Assembly (NCBI GenBank): GCA_049322695.1
Contig: JBMORW010000027.1
Location: 1-64,000, forward strand
From: CALGKJ01 sp049322695
GTDB taxonomy: Bacteria > Bacillota > Clostridia > Lutisporales > Lutisporaceae
DNA length: 64,000 nt
Reading direction: 5' to 3'
Part shown: positions 1 through 8,618 of the stretch, piece by piece
Layout of the letters: each line of letters begins with the position of its first letter
Position numbering within the stretch: the stretch's first letter is position 1
Translations under genes and position numbers: made by a program
The notes under the pieces: model-generated
Seen by the model: the letters and a program-made list of their open reading frames with translations, nothing else
What the model was told of the DNA's origin: nothing
The model's database searches: none

Positions 1-38
1 CCACCATCATTTAAGCCACCTTTAACTATACCCCTCAT
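1..38 (-). CDS. Start of a prophage tail-region protein (cut by window edge)
   Basis: Only the first dozen codons are visible (ATG at 38, reading MRGIVKGGLNDG). A GAGGGTGGTG ribosome binding site lies just before it, inside the end of the preceding gene. It continues the leftward late operon. Too short to identify; most likely another tail-fibre or baseplate-associated gene. Confidence 0.4.
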   Translation of the reverse strand, partial: MRGIVKGGLNDG

Positions 39-40
39 AC

Positions 41-439
41 TCACACCACCCTCACAATATAATAATCGAAAGTGATATCTGCACTTTCGGCGGCCGTACT
101 TGTTATGGTGAAAGAACCATCAGCAGCCTCAACACTCCATGTACCTTGCGGATTAGTTGCGGAAGTGATAGAGACTACAACAAGACTATTTGCAGTACAA
201 AAGGCATCCGCGAATGTCTGAGCGGTATCATCATCAGTGAAAGTACCTGTACCAGTTTTGAACTTTGCTATAGTAGCATCAAGTCCATGCACTCCATCAC
301 TCGCATATTCTGCCGTATGCGCAATAACTTCTTTTGTCACATCATAGATACCCTGCTCAATTTTGTTCAAATTAGTGGCATTTATTGCTGGAGCCAACCC
401 GTTTTGCCACACTGTTTTTATGTATGCTAATAAGCCCAT
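41..439 (-). CDS. Phage tail-fibre-region protein
   Basis: 132 aa. The first 30 residues (WQNG.APAINATNLNKIEQGIYD) match a segment common at the N terminus of tail and baseplate accessory proteins of clostridial siphophages; the remainder is Thr/Ala-rich and probably beta-structured. It starts at an ATG overlapping the stop of the preceding gene (TAATG), as expected for translational coupling in a late operon. Probably a minor tail or fibre protein; exact role unknown. Confidence 0.6.
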   Translation of the reverse strand: MGLLAYIKTVWQNGLAPAINATNLNKIEQGIYDVTKEVIAHTAEYASDGVHGLDATIAKFKTGTGTFTDDDTAQTFADAFCTANSLVVVSITSATNPQGTWSVEAADGSFTITSTAAESADITFDYYIVRVV

Positions 440-885
440 TAAGCTCTCACCACCTTATCAACTCGAGTGAAATTTATTTCTTCGGAGTTAGACTTGTTTC
501 TGCTCCATAATATTCTACTTATTAGTGTTCCTGTATTTGCTGTGGCTGTGGCTGTGCTGCCTCCAAATATGCCTATTTCCTCAATCTGTGCTACCGCTTC
601 ATTATCAAGTACAACAAATTTAGATGTAACCTCCCCGGTTGCACTGCGTTCTCTGTTGATATACTGAGTTCTAAATATTTCATTGCCAAGTTGTGTCTGT
701 GAATCTGTTACAGCTGCATTGGAAGTTCCAAGTGCAAGATATTTTACATCTATATCTGCAGCATTTCCAATTAATATTTCTATCAGTTCATTTAGGGCTG
801 CATCCATAACCCTATTATTGATTTCTTCCTTTTCTCCATTAGTTTCAATAGTAAAAGTACCTTGCCAGCCTATTTTATTAATCAT
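439..885 (-). CDS. Phage tail protein, fibre/baseplate associated
   Basis: 148 aa, downstream of the tail hub gene and overlapping its end by 8 bases. The motif ALGTSNAAVTDSQTQLGNE is typical of small tail-fibre-like proteins of Firmicutes phages. No enzymatic motif is visible. Position between hub and further fibre genes supports a structural role at the tail tip. Confidence 0.55.
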   Translation of the reverse strand: MINKIGWQGTFTIETNGEKEEINNRVMDAALNELIEILIGNAADIDVKYLALGTSNAAVTDSQTQLGNEIFRTQYINRERSATGEVTSKFVVLDNEAVAQIEEIGIFGGSTATATANTGTLISRILWSRNKSNSEEINFTRVDKVVRA

Positions 886-2341
886 TCAAAGTCACCTCAC
901 TTGTAAGAGTTCCAGGATACAAGTCCTCTGCAGGATAAAGATCGTCTGCAGGATACAGCGCTTGAACAACTTTGACATTTACACTGCCTTGATATCCTTC
1001 TGTTTCTGTCTGAGTATTAAGCAGTATCAACACTTCATTGCCTGCTATTACAAACTGCCTGCCGCCTTTTATAATGTTCTTGAAAAACACTTCCCAGCCA
1101 CCAACAGCAGGACTGTCCAAAGCATGTACTGAATATTCAATGGTACTGCTGTCTATAGGATATATTGATATGCTTTCAATCAAAAAATCACTGTTGATGC
1201 CATACAAAGGTTTTTGGACCGGCAATAATTGACCTGCTTTAAGTCCATGCACCTCTGTTTCAAAGTCTATTGTATCCATTACCTCACCATATTTCTGTAT
1301 TAAGCCATTGGCAAACTCTATAGCTTGGTTAGATTCATCAATGCTTTTTTCTTCAACTAAGCTTTCATATATTCCCGAGGTACCAGTTTCTTTCGCTTTT
1401 CTGTCTGAGATTTCTGCTGGGTTATCAGCATAGGTTAGTATGTTAACCAATCCGTTATATGTTACTCTGATAGCATCTGCATCTGTCAGAATAGTTTCTG
1501 TTTCATCCTGAGTAATAATATTGCTGTCAAATCGAAAATACCATTTCTTATTAGTATCAAGACCATTTACACCTATGTCTGCTGAACTTATTGCAACCCA
1601 ACCAGCACTATTTAGGTTAATCTCTATTATGGGCCTTTCTGCTAACGGAAAACGTGTGACAAAGTTTCTTGTAACTCCATCAGGCTTAGGAGTAGGCTGT
1701 TCGGCATTTTGTGCTGCTGTCTTACTCTTTCCAGCTCTTATATACTGCCTATTGCGGTACTGCTCTAATGATCTTTTACGCCTGAAGCTACTATGCTGTA
1801 CAGAATTGCTCAATGTAATTGGGGATATGTTTGTACTTCTGCTATAGAAGTTCAGCTTGTTATCAAAGTCTATTTCCCATATAAATCCTGTTACATCTCG
1901 AAGATAGTCTAATGCTTCACTTGCCTTAATATAGTTAAATACAGCTTTAGTAATAATCTGCCCTTGAGCAATGTTTCCTGCTGTTACACCTTCTTGTGCC
2001 AGTATGGGGAGTATTTTATTTGTTATAATGTTCCCAGCATATTCATTCACTGCAGTGTCAGCTATTAGCCTTTTGTCAGCTTTTGCGCTGTTATCTACTG
2101 CTGTTATACTATAATAAAGCTCTCCGGGATTTTCTTCATAGTCCTCTATACTGTGTATTATTCCGGAGAATATCTTGGTTCCATCTTGCTCTACTAATAT
2201 GCTGTCACCTTCGTTTATTTCAGTAAGCAATCCTAGATCTATAACTGTAAATGACATTGTAGTCCTGGCATTTATCTTATCACTTATACTCCATGTAGGC
2301 TCAACTACTACATTGTAGCCACCAATTTTAAAAGTCCTCAT
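878..2341 (-). CDS. Tail hub / baseplate protein (phage tail tip)
   Basis: 487 aa. Directly follows the tape measure gene with a 4-base ATGA overlap, the usual place for distal-tail or hub proteins. The first 120 residues describe a beta-rich domain (NEGDSILVEQDGTKIFSGII) like the T4 gp27 / Mu gp44-type hub, followed by a helical insertion (EALDYLRDVTGFIWEID) also typical of that fold. The C terminus carries imperfect PADDLYPAEDLYPG repeats. It probably forms the ring that closes the tail tube and carries the fibres. Family assignment is by order and pattern. Confidence 0.65.
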   Translation of the reverse strand: MRTFKIGGYNVVVEPTWSISDKINARTTMSFTVIDLGLLTEINEGDSILVEQDGTKIFSGIIHSIEDYEENPGELYYSITAVDNSAKADKRLIADTAVNEYAGNIITNKILPILAQEGVTAGNIAQGQIITKAVFNYIKASEALDYLRDVTGFIWEIDFDNKLNFYSRSTNISPITLSNSVQHSSFRRKRSLEQYRNRQYIRAGKSKTAAQNAEQPTPKPDGVTRNFVTRFPLAERPIIEINLNSAGWVAISSADIGVNGLDTNKKWYFRFDSNIITQDETETILTDADAIRVTYNGLVNILTYADNPAEISDRKAKETGTSGIYESLVEEKSIDESNQAIEFANGLIQKYGEVMDTIDFETEVHGLKAGQLLPVQKPLYGINSDFLIESISIYPIDSSTIEYSVHALDSPAVGGWEVFFKNIIKGGRQFVIAGNEVLILLNTQTETEGYQGSVNVKVVQALYPADDLYPAEDLYPGTLTSEVTLND

Positions 2342-3804
2342 TGTGGTGCCACCCCTAACGTTCTAAGCCTTCCCACTATCAAATTGCCAAGCTTATCTGC
2401 ATCACGGTCATTGAATACAGTTGGATTAATTACTTGTACTGTTATTCCTCCACCCAATGGATGCTTAGCATTTGGGTTATAAGGATTGAACTCTGCAGGC
2501 ACTATCATTTCACCTCTGTGAATATTTGCTGTCATATCCCTGGGAACATAGTTTGTCCCTACATCAAAGCCTAAAACACCACCCATTTTTCCCTTTTTAT
2601 TGTCAATAAAGTTTACTCCTGTTTTAGGAGTCTTATCTTCTACTGGTGTACTGTTAAAGCTTTTTATCCAGTCTATTGCAGTTTTTATTGCACTAGTAAC
2701 TCTTTCAAATACTGTTATAACACCGTTTACTATACCAATCACAATATCAAATGCACCTTTTATTATTGATCCTATAAGTGGAAATGTCGGCTCAACAAAT
2801 TCATATAAGGCAATAAATATTGGCAGTAAGTTTTCTTTAAAGATTGTCCATAATCTTGTTACAACATCTATAATTGCTCCAAATATAGTACCTGCAGTTT
2901 CCTTAATCTGTGGCATATTAGCCATGACCCAATCAAACAACTGCATAAGTACTGGAAGTATATTATCTTTAAAAATACTGTAAGCTGTTGTTATAACTGT
3001 ATTAATTACATCGAATACGGTTTTTACAGTTGCTTGAATCTGTGGCATATGCGCAATTATCCAATCGGCTAAAGTTTGAAAAATCGGTATAAACTCTGTT
3101 CCAAGATGCGTAAATACTGCACCAAAAGAACTTTTTAAGTCTGCTAGTGTATCTCCAAACTTTACTCCAGCTTTTACAGAGTCTTCACTCATTACAAGAC
3201 CTAGCTCATCAGCTCTACTCTTTAATGCATCCATACCTTCGGCACCGGCATTTAAAAGTGGCATAAGTTCAGTATATGACTTTCCAAGTAAATCGTTTCC
3301 GAGAGCGTTTCTCTCAGCTCCCTGGGGCATTTCTGCCAGTGCATACATGACTTCTTCAAATATCTGCTCCTGAGATTTATTCTGCAAGTCTTCCATGGAT
3401 ATTCCAAGTTTGGCAAAGGCCTTTGCATTTGCATCACTTCCATTCGTTGCACCATCCATAGCCTCTGAAAGCTTTTTTACTCCTACTTCCAGCTTGCTTA
3501 TATCTCCACCGCTTTGCTCTGCAGCATATTTCCATCTTTGTAATTCTTCTCTATTTATACCTGTTCTTTCTGATAGCTTATCTATAAAGTCGGCAGTTTC
3601 GGCAGTTTTATTGGCAAGTCCTAACATGGCAGCTCCACCGGCAATGGCAGCTCCACCTATAGCAGCTCCCCACTTGGTAGCTGTACCTATCATGCCTCCA
3701 AGCTTAGTTCCTAATCCTTCAGCTTTTTTGTCTGTTGAATCTAGGGACTTATCAGCCTCTTTGCTATCTATAAATATCGAGCCAAAAAGCTTAAATATTT
3801 CCAA
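2338..3804 (-). CDS. Phage tail tape measure protein
   Basis: 488 aa, short for this family, implying a short tail. Start is TTG at 3804 with AAGGTG upstream. The N-terminal part has a charged helix and then a Gly/Ala-rich hydrophobic segment (about residues 35-65). The middle contains two similar copies of a hydrophobic helical unit around LADWIIAHMPQI and FDWVMANMPQI with alternating membrane-like helices; the C terminus is the conserved HRGEMIVPAEF region seen in clostridial tape measures. It sets tail length and is ejected at infection. It lies after the tail chaperone genes, as usual. Confidence 0.88.
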   Translation of the reverse strand: MEIFKLFGSIFIDSKEADKSLDSTDKKAEGLGTKLGGMIGTATKWGAAIGGAAIAGGAAMLGLANKTAETADFIDKLSERTGINREELQRWKYAAEQSGGDISKLEVGVKKLSEAMDGATNGSDANAKAFAKLGISMEDLQNKSQEQIFEEVMYALAEMPQGAERNALGNDLLGKSYTELMPLLNAGAEGMDALKSRADELGLVMSEDSVKAGVKFGDTLADLKSSFGAVFTHLGTEFIPIFQTLADWIIAHMPQIQATVKTVFDVINTVITTAYSIFKDNILPVLMQLFDWVMANMPQIKETAGTIFGAIIDVVTRLWTIFKENLLPIFIALYEFVEPTFPLIGSIIKGAFDIVIGIVNGVITVFERVTSAIKTAIDWIKSFNSTPVEDKTPKTGVNFIDNKKGKMGGVLGFDVGTNYVPRDMTANIHRGEMIVPAEFNPYNPNAKHPLGGGITVQVINPTVFNDRDADKLGNLIVGRLRTLGVAPQ

Positions 3805-3872
3805 GTATATTCACCTTCTTTCTATACAAAAGGTAATTTCTGTATTAAAATAATTAAAAAAGGGGTAATTAT

Positions 3873-4031
3873 ATGTCATGGAAAACTATATTAAGGAAAA
3901 TTAACAAGGTTGCAAGTGTAGCAAAGGATGTTGAAGCTGTATCATCATTTGACCCAAGCAAAATAGTTCGGAGAGCTAAAAATAAAGCTAAAGGTAAACT
4001 ATTGTCTAAGCTTGGTTTTTGGAAGTGGTAA
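3873..4031 (+). CDS. Small basic protein encoded antisense in the late operon
   Basis: 52 aa, ATG at 3873 with an AAAAAAGGGG ribosome binding site 6 bases upstream. It opposes all neighbouring late genes and its end overlaps the end of the minus-strand chaperone frame by 26 bases. The product starts MSWKTILRKINK and ends KLLSKLGFWKW; about a quarter of residues are Lys or Arg and the ends are amphipathic or aromatic. No family is certain. The good RBS and protein-like composition argue for a real gene, perhaps a toxin-like or membrane-active peptide. That function is a guess. Confidence 0.55.
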   Translation: MSWKTILRKINKVASVAKDVEAVSSFDPSKIVRRAKNKAKGKLLSKLGFWKW

Positions 4032-4658
4032 CACTTCCTTTTATTTTTAATTTTGCTTCAATTTCCAATGACTCCCTTAAAATATCCTCTGCAGGCCTCT
4101 TACTAATTTCGGTGTTTAATCTATCCCACCAATCATTGAAACTCACAAAGTTATCTTTGTTCATATATGGGTATTTAGCTAACCACATTTCCCATGCAGT
4201 TTGCTTTTCAGTTTTTTTCAAAGCTTTTATAATTAGCTGATCAGCTTTTTCCCAGTCCCATGATAGTATAAACTCATATTGTCCATAGCGGCATAAAAGC
4301 AGGTCAATGACTTCTATTTCATCAATTGACCTGCTAACTTGAAAAAATTTGATAAATTAGGTATCGACTTAAACTGCTTTACATATTCTAAAGATTCTTC
4401 GAGAGGCAAGTTCCCAAATTCTTCACCCGTCATGCCGAATATGTCACCTAAAAATTCATTTATTTCATTCTGTGCCAGGTGCAGACTTTCAAATATCGAC
4501 TTAATAAATTCTGCGCCTACTTGGTCCTGAGATTTGCCATTTACATCTATGTTAAGCTGCATTTTTTTCAGTATCTTTGACATTTTGAATATATCATTTG
4601 TCTTAAGGTCTCTCATATTATACCTCCTAAAAAGAATAATGGGATGATTAAATATCAT
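4006..4658 (-). CDS. Tail assembly chaperone gpGT, made by -1 frameshift
   Basis: Long form of the tail chaperone (about 217 aa): the first 106 residues come from the G frame (4314-4658) and, after slippage at 4341-4347, about 111 residues come from the -1 frame, which stays open to the stop at 4006. The downstream part is Trp-rich (WEKADQL, WEMWLAKYP, FNDWWDRL), as in many gpT-like domains. In siphophages the G and GT products bind the tape measure and recruit tail tube protein. The T frame has only a TTG (4221) and no good RBS, so frameshifting is the likely route of expression. Confidence 0.75.
4298..4347 (-). promoter_or_regulatory. Programmed -1 frameshift signal
   Basis: On the minus strand the heptamer T-TTT-TTC (4347 down to 4341, in the zero frame) fits the X-XXY-YYZ slippery rule. 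Five bases later comes a perfect 11-bp inverted repeat AGCAGGTCAAT / ATTGACCTGCT (4325-4335 and 4298-4308, 16-base loop), which can form the stimulatory stem-loop. The zero-frame TAG stop lies in the loop. Confidence 0.8.
4314..4658 (-). CDS. Tail assembly chaperone gpG-like protein
   Basis: 114 aa zero-frame product lying between the major tail protein and the tape measure, the canonical place of gpG-type chaperones. Mostly helical (FKMSKILKKMQLNIDVNG; EFLGDIFGMTGEEFGNLP). The displayed frame starts with a TTG/ATT-like stretch; the internal ATG of MRDLKTNDIFKM (4613) has AGGAGGTATAAT just before it and is the more likely true start. It ends eight codons after the slippery site. Confidence 0.75.
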   Translation of the reverse strand: MIFNHPIILFRRYNMRDLKTNDIFKMSKILKKMQLNIDVNGKSQDQVGAEFIKSIFESLHLAQNEINEFLGDIFGMTGEEFGNLPLEESLEYVKQFKSIPNLSNFFKLAGQLMK

Positions 4659-4660
4659 CC

Positions 4661-5197
4661 CTATGATGTTACATATTCAATTTTCCACGGCTCAGTTTCT
4701 CTTGCATTTTCAAGGTATGTCGCTGTATAAGTTATTACTGGTACAATCTCATCCTTATCAAGCATATTCCATTCGATGTTTTCCAGATTAATAGCATTTT
4801 CAAGCGTTATTTTGACTTGCTTTCCTGCTTTAGTCTTACCGGTCCATGATACTGTAGCCTGATAATCAGCATCTGCTATGTCTGTTGTAGCTGTTATGAT
4901 GCTGGTACCTGGCGTAGTTGTTGTGTCCTCTTCCATTGCGGGGTAATACTTTGCGATGTTAGCAGGCAATATTTCTAGTGCATTTAATGTCAACTTAGCA
5001 ACACTTCTTGTTTTTCTTATTCGCCCTTTTACTGGACCGTAGTCGCCATCTGCTTCTATAGCTCTGTATTCTCTTTCAATAGCGAATGTGCCGCCACCTC
5101 GAGTCAAAGCTATAGCAGTAGCACCTATAGAAAAAACACCATCGCCCAATATAATATTCCCTGGTACAGCAAACAACTGTAAGTTCATTTTAATCAT
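4661..5197 (-). CDS. Major tail (tube) protein
   Basis: 178 aa, ATG after a strong AGGAGGGGAACAC. The product begins MIKMNLQLFAVPGNI and has the IEREYRAIEADGDYGPVKG stretch of clostridial tail tube proteins; the rest is beta-rich with WTGKTKAGKQVKITLENA. It polymerises into the tail tube. Neighbours (terminator protein before, chaperone after) agree. Confidence 0.85.
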   Translation of the reverse strand: MIKMNLQLFAVPGNIILGDGVFSIGATAIALTRGGGTFAIEREYRAIEADGDYGPVKGRIRKTRSVAKLTLNALEILPANIAKYYPAMEEDTTTTPGTSIITATTDIADADYQATVSWTGKTKAGKQVKITLENAINLENIEWNMLDKDEIVPVITYTATYLENARETEPWKIEYVTS

Positions 5198-5208
5198 GTG
5201 TTCCCCTC

Positions 5209-5577
5209 CTATCCGTAAGTTCTTACCTGATATATATACTTTCTTCTTTTTATCCTTGGATCATCATCTACTAGTGAAAGCCTATTTTCCCGGTAAAAAG
5301 TAAATGCAAACTCATTACTAGCATTTATTGTTTTTCTGTGTAAGTCTACATCAATAGAATCAATCAATGTTTCTACTGTATTGGTATCCTCAGAATCATC
5401 CCATACATCAATGTCTAGCACAAATCGTTCAAGGCTTCCGTCATCGATTGAGTTTGGCAAGTCAAATACTACATAAGGAGTATCAGCTTTTTGAGGAGCA
5501 GATTGAAAATACACTTTGCTATGCTTAGTCTTGAGGTAAGTGAGTATAGCTTTTCTCAACTCAATAATTTTAACCAT
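5209..5577 (-). CDS. Tail completion / tail terminator protein (DUF3168-like)
   Basis: 122 aa using the ATG at 5577, which has GAGGAGGGACAAG directly before it; the frame extends upstream but those codons lie in the preceding gene. Features SAPQKADTPYVVFDLPNS and FVLDIDVWDDSEDTNTVE are typical of gp17-type tail completion proteins that cap the tail at the head-proximal end. It overlaps the previous gene by 8 bases. Confidence 0.75.
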   Translation of the reverse strand: MVKIIELRKAILTYLKTKHSKVYFQSAPQKADTPYVVFDLPNSIDDGSLERFVLDIDVWDDSEDTNTVETLIDSIDVDLHRKTINASNEFAFTFYRENRLSLVDDDPRIKRRKYIYQVRTYG

Positions 5578-6034
5578 CTTGTCCCTCCTCTTCGTACAAT
5601 GATTTACCATTTTCATCAATTAGCCTCAATGCTTTATTTTCATCTTCAATAGCTGACAAATAAGCTCCTTGTATCCTGCGTATGTTATCAATATTGCTCA
5701 ATGTAGTATTCCTCAGTATGCTTCTTTTAGGCTGATTTTTAGCTCCAAGTTCTTGCAGCACTCCGTACCAGGTATTTGCTTTAATACCTATTTGTAAATC
5801 ATTTTCCTTTTTTCTAACCCAATACTGAAATATGCTTCTGAATCTATTCATGGGCAATCGTTTCATGCTTGGAGATTTTTTAGCAACCTGTTTCATCATT
5901 CTGATTAAATACTTTGCAACATCATAATTCGCCCTGGCTATCAGTTCTCTTATGGTGTATTTTATTTTATCGACATTAGATATTAACTCTACTCTATTTT
6001 TCTTTATTTTAACGACTGATTTTGGTAATGACAT
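5570..6034 (-). CDS. HK97 gp10-like head-tail joining protein
   Basis: 154 aa, helical basic N terminus then WYGVLQELGAKNQPKRSILRNT, the signature segment (LE.G...QP..FL) of the HK97 gp10 family. Lies between head closure and tail completion genes as in other HK97-like modules. Probably helps connect the head to the tail. Confidence 0.75.
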   Translation of the reverse strand: MSLPKSVVKIKKNRVELISNVDKIKYTIRELIARANYDVAKYLIRMMKQVAKKSPSMKRLPMNRFRSIFQYWVRKKENDLQIGIKANTWYGVLQELGAKNQPKRSILRNTTLSNIDNIRRIQGAYLSAIEDENKALRLIDENGKSLYEEEGQDG

Positions 6035-6039
6035 TTAGA

Positions 6040-6342
6040 TCACCCCGTAATCAAACCCTGACAAATAAGTTCAGTTGTTTCTCCGTCTTTATCATAAGTT
6101 CTTATTATACTGTACTGTTTGTCATTATACTCAAGTTTTGTTTCCTGATTATAGTCAATGCTTCGGACTAAAAACATTAATTCTGGCCTTAATCCTGCGG
6201 CTTGTGCCTGATAATACTCTGACTGGCGAACACTTTGCTTATCTGCAAATACTTGTTTTAATGTTTCGGTTTCTGTATAATCTCCTATATCATTTTCGCC
6301 GTAATTTATGCTTATAAGGTTAATAACTTCTCTAAAAAGCAT
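6040..6342 (-). CDS. Phage head closure (stopper) protein
   Basis: 100 aa. The motif RQSEYYQAQAAGLRPELMF is highly typical of the SPP1 gp16 / head-tail adaptor family. ATG after GAGGTGTAATT, two bases downstream of the previous gene. It seals the connector channel after DNA packaging. Confidence 0.85.
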   Translation of the reverse strand: MLFREVINLISINYGENDIGDYTETETLKQVFADKQSVRQSEYYQAQAAGLRPELMFLVRSIDYNQETKLEYNDKQYSIIRTYDKDGETTELICQGLITG

Positions 6343-6344
6343 AA

Positions 6345-6800
6345 TTACACCTCGATTACCGTATTTCCGGCTATATCAACATACCCGGTAACACCATCGA
6401 TTGTATATTCAACATGATTTTGTGGCTTGCTATAGAATACTACAGTTCCACTATCATTTGTCTGCTTTGTCTCACCATCAAATGTTACCTCACATTGCGT
6501 ACCAGCATTGACTGTAACAGTGTAATATGAGTAGTCAACTGATACTGATAAGTGATTCTTAAGGATTTCAAATGAGCTTTTGAGTTTTTCTGAATCCGGG
6601 TTATTCCATCCAAAGTTTGCCTTAACATATACCAATATAGCTCTTTTTACAAGTAAATCAGTATCATCATTGGCTTTTGCAGCAATAACGCCCGATTGAA
6701 TGAGTTCAAGTCGGGCGGCTGCAATCAGATCTGATATTTCTGTATTATAGGCTGTATTGGATATTCTTATTGCGGATTTTGCATCATCAAGGATAGCCAT
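6345..6800 (-). CDS. Head-tail connector protein (gp6-like) with extra C-terminal beta domain
   Basis: 151 aa. Residues 1-88 are the helical HK97 gp6-type DNA-packaging connector (MAILDDAKSAIRIS, LIAAARLELI, LVKRAILVYVKANFGWNNP). Residues about 90-151 form an additional Thr/Val-rich domain (VTVNAGTQCEVTFDG, TIDGVTGYVDIAGN) that resembles PEGA/Ig-like surface modules and is absent from the standard short family member. RBS GAGGAGGGC. Likely forms the ring below the portal; the role of the extra domain is unknown. Confidence 0.75.
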   Translation of the reverse strand: MAILDDAKSAIRISNTAYNTEISDLIAAARLELIQSGVIAAKANDDTDLLVKRAILVYVKANFGWNNPDSEKLKSSFEILKNHLSVSVDYSYYTVTVNAGTQCEVTFDGETKQTNDSGTVVFYSKPQNHVEYTIDGVTGYVDIAGNTVIEV

Positions 6801-6813
6801 ATATAGCCCTCCT

Positions 6814-7404
6814 CTACACCATTAAGTATACATCTATAACTGTGCCATTTAGAGCACTATTGAGTAATACTGTATTGCTTTCAAGTGCTGTAGCGCTTAC
6901 AGCAACTGTCGGTGTAGTACCTTCTTTTGCATTGTCTCTATATGCATGAAGTACAGTATTGTGTGCAAGCTTATACGGCAGTCCAAGCTTATTACCAGCG
7001 CCAATGCTTACTGTATCAGTGCCTGCATTGACTTCCACTGGCAATTGTACAGATGTTATTGTTTTGAAAGCTTTATTACCTTCTACTGCGTTTGCACCAT
7101 TAAGCGCAAATGTTTCAGTTATCACTTCATCAGCATAATTTGTGCCTGTTACAATAACATCACCGGCAACACCAGCTTGATTTCCTTTTACCCTCAAGTT
7201 TCTTGGTACCGCAGGATTAGTAATGCCTGTTGTTATATTTTGCACTGCGGTTGTAAGTGTAGTTGCAGCAAGTACACTTACAAGGTCTTGTGCAACTGCA
7301 TTGGCGGCAGTTACTTGAAAATGTGCTAAGAAAGCTCTGTCTATAGTAACGTTTTTGACATCAGTCTTTATCCTGCCAAGTTTAGGATTGTATCCTACTC
7401 TCAT
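6814..7404 (-). CDS. Probable capsid decoration / head fibre protein
   Basis: 196 aa immediately after the major capsid gene, RBS TAGGAGG. Almost entirely beta-prone and Thr/Val/Ala-rich, with ITNPAVPRNLRVKGNQAGVAG followed by VIVTGTNYADEVITETF, like head accessory proteins of clostridial phages. No catalytic motif. Likely a minor head or decoration protein; assigned by position and composition. Confidence 0.55.
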   Translation of the reverse strand: MRVGYNPKLGRIKTDVKNVTIDRAFLAHFQVTAANAVAQDLVSVLAATTLTTAVQNITTGITNPAVPRNLRVKGNQAGVAGDVIVTGTNYADEVITETFALNGANAVEGNKAFKTITSVQLPVEVNAGTDTVSIGAGNKLGLPYKLAHNTVLHAYRDNAKEGTTPTVAVSATALESNTVLLNSALNGTVIDVYLMV

Positions 7405-7452
7405 TGCTTTATCCTCCTATAATAAGATTAGAGCGGCTTCAAACCGCCCTCA

Positions 7453-8592
7453 TTATGATTTTTTCACTCTTAAGAAGCCATTCTTAGCAGTTACGTTACC
7501 ACCGGCAAATATAACTCCTCTGTGTGCAATCATGCCTTCTTTAAACTTGTAGTCAGTAGACCTTTGCACTTCCAAATCTGAGAATATCGCCATTGTATAG
7601 TTGGATAGTGGTCCATATGCCATACAGTATTGGCCTGAAGTAGTGGAGGCGCTGGAAACAGCTTTACAAGCTGAATTGATTATATAAGGTACTCCGTCAA
7701 TTGTGCCAGTATTGCCGTTGTTTACAACAGTATATACTTTTTCGCCATCAGCATCTCTAAGAGTAGCAAATGCTTTAAGGTCAAGTTTGTTAAGGATCAG
7801 TACAGCAACATCCTCAACATTTTCATCACCGCCAAAGCTGTATATGATTTCGTCGAGAGTTGTTTCATCAATTTCAGCAAAGCTCTTATCAGTTGCGGAA
7901 TCTATTGCTGTTGCACCATCATCAAATATGCCAACAAAATGGCCGCTGGCACCATCGCCAACAAGTATCTCTTTTGTGATTTTCTTTCTGCAGGCAATGC
8001 TTATACCCTTTTGAACTTCTCCGTCATAATCTGCTGCAGGAAGTTTTACAAGTTCTTCCGAGTCTTCTGCATATGCAGTTATCTTTGTTTTGGTTATTTC
8101 GGCATAATTAAAAGTCGCTTCTGTTGTAGTAGGATTGCCGCCTTCAGTAGTATAACCGCCTTCACCATATCCTGTAGAGTATGGCTGTTTGAAGCTTTCT
8201 CCACCAATTAATGTCTTAATATTAACTCTATCAATAAGGCTTGAAACCTGATTGAATGTAGGCTTAATATCAGTAGCTTGGTGATTTGGTAATATTACGC
8301 CTGTTGAAGCTATAGTGACTGCTCTTTTTTCCTTTAGAGCCTGCCCCCTTTGTTCAGCTTCAGCATTTTTTGTTGTCTGTGCTGCTAGATCTTCAATTTT
8401 CCTTCCTTCAATAGTGCCCTCGTTAATTCCAGCAGCTATTGCCTTTCTTTTTTCCTTTGCTTCAAGTTCAGTTTTTTCAGATTGTAGAGCTCTTACTTCT
8501 GCTTCAAGAGCTACTACATCACATTGGCCTTCGCCAGCAAGTATCCCTCTTATCTCTAAAAGTCTGGCGTTTATTTCTTGTAATCTGTTCAT
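7453..8592 (-). CDS. Major capsid protein, HK97 fold
   Basis: 379 aa. N-terminal coiled coil of about 60 residues (EINARLLEIRGILAG; LQSEKTELEAKEKRK) is the scaffold-like delta domain removed by the prohead protease; the mature shell protein begins roughly after residue 100. The body shows HK97-family features (ALRDADGEKVY; GTIDGVPYIINSACK; RGVIFAGGNV near the C terminus). Follows the protease gene, as in HK97. Confidence 0.9.
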   Translation of the reverse strand: MNRLQEINARLLEIRGILAGEGQCDVVALEAEVRALQSEKTELEAKEKRKAIAAGINEGTIEGRKIEDLAAQTTKNAEAEQRGQALKEKRAVTIASTGVILPNHQATDIKPTFNQVSSLIDRVNIKTLIGGESFKQPYSTGYGEGGYTTEGGNPTTTEATFNYAEITKTKITAYAEDSEELVKLPAADYDGEVQKGISIACRKKITKEILVGDGASGHFVGIFDDGATAIDSATDKSFAEIDETTLDEIIYSFGGDENVEDVAVLILNKLDLKAFATLRDADGEKVYTVVNNGNTGTIDGVPYIINSACKAVSSASTTSGQYCMAYGPLSNYTMAIFSDLEVQRSTDYKFKEGMIAHRGVIFAGGNVTAKNGFLRVKKS

Positions 8593-8618
8593 TAAAAATT
8601 CCTCACTTTCTTTTCTAA

